DNA of 64,000 nt from Agaricus subrufescens (Eukaryota > Basidiomycota > Agaricomycetes > Agaricales > Agaricaceae): contig CM057057.1 of assembly GCA_029945375.1 (NCBI GenBank), forward strand, positions 2,790,001 through 2,854,000, written 5' to 3'. Made by a program: the position numbers and the translations under genes. Below are positions 59,175 to 64,000 of the stretch, one piece after another. Each line of letters begins with the position of its first letter. Position 1 is the first letter of the stretch. Below the pieces are notes generated by a model, which was not told the origin of the DNA, ran no database searches, and saw only the letters and a program-made list of their open reading frames with translations.

Positions 59175-60940
59175 TCATGCCTCTCCGTCCATCCCTGCCC
59201 CGTGCCCGTTCGCGGCGTCCATCTCCATCTCGCCGCTCTTCCCATTCGCTTCCGACGGTGTCGCAGAGGGTTCCACGGCGTACACCCAGAACTTGGATCT
59301 CTTCTTCCCTGCGATCTGCTCCATCGCGACCTCGTTCGGCTTCAGCGCGGCGGCCCCTGTCGCCTTCACCTTCACTTTTGCCGAGATATTTCCATCAACG
59401 CTTGGCTCCATGGTGACAGAATTCCCATCCACCGATCCCACACTGGTCGTGCTGTCCTCCGTCCGCGCCCGCTTGGGTACTCGCTCAACATCAAATGGAT
59501 CCTGGAAACCCAGTCGTGCCGACCGCCGTTCTCCTTTCCACCCTCCCCAACTCGATTCCGAGGACCCTTCTCTCTTTCCGTTCGCATTCAAGACCGCCGT
59601 CCGGGTTGATCTCCGCGTCGGAGCAGATGTTCTCTTGTTGCCTTTTCCCTCCGAGTCCTCATCATATTCAACAAACTCTTCATCGTCCTGAAACTGATAT
59701 TCTTCGTCCTAAAACAATATTCATAAATGAAAGAATCAAGGCCCACAAATGAAGTCGACTTGCCTCGCTTTCCTGATTATAATATACATAATCCGGTTTT
59801 TGTGCTTGCCGCCGCGTTCGCGTTTGACGGAGTTCCGCCTGTGCCATCAAGATTCGGGTTTGTTCAAGCTTCTTACGAACCTTGGCCACCCGCTAATACC
59901 ATCACTTAATATCGGGCTGCAAGATGTGAAGCTTGAATTAGAACTCACCGCGAGTTCGTGGTCTATATCTTCCACTCGACTCTCCAATTTTTCAATTAGT
60001 GCGGATTGTAAATTGTCATTTCTGGATCTCCTCTGCCCCTTCTTCAAAGGCGGTAACGTAGACTTCAGGTTCTCAACCACCACAGTATACTCCTCCCGCG
60101 TTGTAGAAACGGCTTTAAAAGACGAACTCAACCTCCAAGGATTAGTAGTCATATAAATCCGTGGCGAATCTAACATTGAACAAAAAAAACGTTTTCTGAT
60201 TAGATGAACCCATTTTGAACATGAAACGAGGCGGAAAATTCCGACACGGAAGAAGCATAGAAAAACACGCACTATCAATAACCCAGTATCTCGTCCTCTT
60301 TGCGTCATATCCACACGGCTGGAATCCCAAGAAATCACGGTCACGCTCTAGACCAGCAGCAGCAGAACCACCCGCAGCACCAACATCCTTTTCCTTCTTA
60401 TGCTTATGATGCACCACGCCCCATGCACGATCTATCATCGCCTTGATCTCCTGCGAATGTGTCAATTGTAACTCTACCAGCTGTCGTAGAATTTTGAGCT
60501 GAAACCACCCCGCGCACCAGAAAAAGAAAGTTTGATGTCAGGGTAAACATCGATAATATAAATGTTCAATACCCACTTTGAGATCCCAGTCAGCCGCAAA
60601 AAACCCACAGTCCATCCCTTCAAACGGATCCACATTACCCATACGACTATCATCCCAAAAGATGGTCCGTTCATTCGTCTTGAAATATTCAGCCAACACA
60701 CCCGAAACAGTAGTCGAAATTTGATCGATACTGTTCCAAACAGGAAATTACGGCGCGCGTGTGTGAGAAAACGGTTTAATGAGCTTACTATACCCCCCCA
60801 ATTACGCGAAAAAAAAAAAAGAAATAGAAAGAAAGAGAAAGGAAAGCAGATGCTCACTTCAGATTTCGCGTTTGGGGTTTAAGGTTGAGTATGAATCGTG
60901 AAAGAATTCTCGTGAGTATTTCATTGGGTTCGCGCGACAT
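59175..60940 (-). CDS. WHIM/DDT-like chromatin protein
   Basis: Exons (complement) 60858-60940, 60577-60730, 60273-60498, 59949-60169, 59764-59892, 59175-59708; 448 aa. The N-terminal half shows VSGVLAEYFKTNERTIFWDD, MDCGFFAADWDLKLKILRQL and VELQLTHSQEIKAMID, a WHIM1-like helical unit, then FLGFQPCGYDAKRTRYWVID and SPRIYMTTNPWR, which resemble the WHIM2/Rsf1-type 'LGxDRxGRxYW' motif. Such modules bind ISWI-type remodelers and linker DNA in the nucleus. A coiled coil (RVAKVRKKLEQTRILMAQAE) and an acidic, then basic tail follow. Intron 5 uses a GC donor (GCAAGT). Family call is by motif only. Confidence 0.75.
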
Positions 60941-61803
60941 CAGTGCCTCTTCCAAACTATACAATCGCCAATCACGTTCCCCCCATGCAATACGACGAAC
61001 AACAAACACCCCCCGCTCAATCAGCATCCCACTTTAACAACAAGCTTGATGTTACTCACTCCATAGCCGTTTCAAGCCCTTGTATTTTTCCTTTCAAGTT
61101 TGTGAACTTGAGGATGAATGCATAGACAAACAAACATTCCCATCGGTCCATTGGGTGCGTTGCAGTCGATGGCGGACAGACGTGTCCTTTTCGCTCCGGT
61201 CTTACGCCTGGTGCAGCCATTGCAAAAGAAAGAGCAAGAGATCAGGGGTGGCGGCCAAAACGCGCCTATGACAAGCCCTTATTGCAGAGTTGGTGGTGAA
61301 TGAAGAAACGCGGTATGATGGCTTGCTTAAGTCAACATCCTTTTAATGCTCAAATTTATATATGCCGGAACAAATACGTTACAATATCCTAAATCCCTTT
61401 CTCTTTCATTGGACAGCGCTCATCGGCCGTATGATTATCAATTTCACTAATATATTCTGTGGACTGGACAACATTATGCTTGAACTATATCGCGTCCAAT
61501 GCGTTGCAAACTGAACAGAACAGGGGTAGGTTCCATGCGACAAGATAGGGTAGATATCACCAGACGTGTGATGCACGACCTTTTTTCCTCTCAGACAGCC
61601 GCTGCAAATGAACTAATCTGGTAGATATACATACCACTCTAAAACTGAGAAACCCGACTGGACCCACGGTCAAGAACATCAAAATCGGATGTAGATTGGT
61701 TGCGGAAGCTCTATGTACATCAACCTGCGGTAACACATCAACGAAAAAATATCTGATGAGCGCACAGACCACTAACCGTCTACATAATGATAAAAGATCT
61801 TGT
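60941..61803. other. Intergenic interval upstream of the WHIM-like gene
   Basis: 863 bp between the WHIM-like ATG and the RVB1 stop, both minus strand. Only short unconvincing frames (for example 61118-61303 +). No RNA gene or repeat recognised. Confidence 0.5.
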
Positions 61804-63588
<1,785 letters not shown>

Positions 63589-63760
63589 GGCGCAACACTG
63601 GCAAGGCGCAAGGGCCGTGCAACTATCGCGCGCGACTCGCATTCAAAAAGGAAATAGTTTCTCATACGCTTTGCAAGTACGGTACAAGATAAAGTAGCAG
63701 TAGCGAGATACGAGCAAAGCATGGCCCCGACAGAGTATGGAACAGCAATGTAGCGATTTG

Positions 63761-64000
63761 TTATCCTGGCCCAACCTGAAAGAAAATTGTAAGTCTCCGC
63801 GATCCGATGAAAACTATCGAGCACTTGCCTTGGGTATATCGTGGTGCTCACTGAGTGCCTCGAGTTTCGCATTGAAGTCGTTCACTCGGTCTTTGTGCGT
63901 CTTCCCGGCCAGCTTGGCGACCCGCTCGGCAAGCTTCATGAGACGGTCAAAAAGGGAATTCATGAAAGAGAATGAACCCACTCGTTTCTTTTGGACCTCT
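63761..64000 (-). CDS. FAM32A-like protein, 3' part (cut by window edge)
   Basis: Exons (complement) 63982-64000 (runs off the window), 63829-63933, 63761-63775. The visible C-terminus joins EVQKKR, LAERVAKLAGKTHKDRVNDF, NAKLEALSEHHDIPK and VGPG, the conserved end of FAM32A, a late-stage spliceosome factor. The last exon is 15 nt including the stop. The last intron has a GC donor (GCAAGT at 63828), without which the conserved DIPKVGPG end is lost. The 5' part lies outside. Confidence 0.88.

Noticed and set aside
61118..61303. Plus-strand small frame upstream of RVB1/WHIM genes
   Set aside because: No motif, no conserved start context; likely chance.

Overview
This window reads as nuclear DNA of a mushroom-forming basidiomycete (Agaricomycetes). 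The genes are dense, sit on both strands, and are cut by many introns of about 45-60 nt, most with GT..AG ends and CTAAT/CTGAC-like branch sites. The species cannot be named from the sequence. All gene models below were spliced by eye: reading frame, splice sites and family motifs had to agree, and exon lengths were checked for phase.

Left part (1-44 kb) is mostly housekeeping: CWC25 splicing factor, a lone voltage-sensor-like membrane protein, a 954-aa disordered protein, SLA2, SHY1/SURF1, a coiled-coil membrane protein, a CxxC protein, BDP1 (TFIIIB), an NDUFA9-like SDR, an MFS transporter, an Old Yellow Enzyme, fructosamine-3-kinase, RPB2, a PTM1-like GOST protein, SNX4, REV7, a serine beta-lactamase-like hydrolase, an MCP2/ADCK-type UbiB kinase, and a glycogenin with a very long disordered tail.

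The special part is 44-59 kb. A beta-flanking gene (beta-fg) on the left and mitochondrial intermediate peptidase (MIP) on the right bracket a homeodomain mating-type locus (MAT-A / HD locus). Between them lie one HD1 gene and three HD2-type genes. HD1 and the nearest HD2 form the classical divergent pair, 147 bp apart. The other two HD2 genes stand alone, on the same strand, with no HD1 partner visible. Between two HD2 genes lies a decayed colinear copy of the tail of the glycogenin gene found about 6 kb outside the locus. The locus also holds a 33-bp tandem duplication, a 14-bp perfect palindrome upstream of one HD2, and a possible tiny two-exon gene.

Right part (59-64 kb): a WHIM/DDT-like chromatin protein, RVB1 (pontin), and the 3' end of a FAM32A homologue cut by the window edge.

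How the genes work together: HD1 and HD2 proteins from different mates are expected to form a heterodimeric transcription factor that controls the dikaryon; the flanking genes are linked housekeeping genes. Splicing oddities recur: three GC-AG introns, exons of 15-20 nt, and a possible start codon split by an intron in SLA2.
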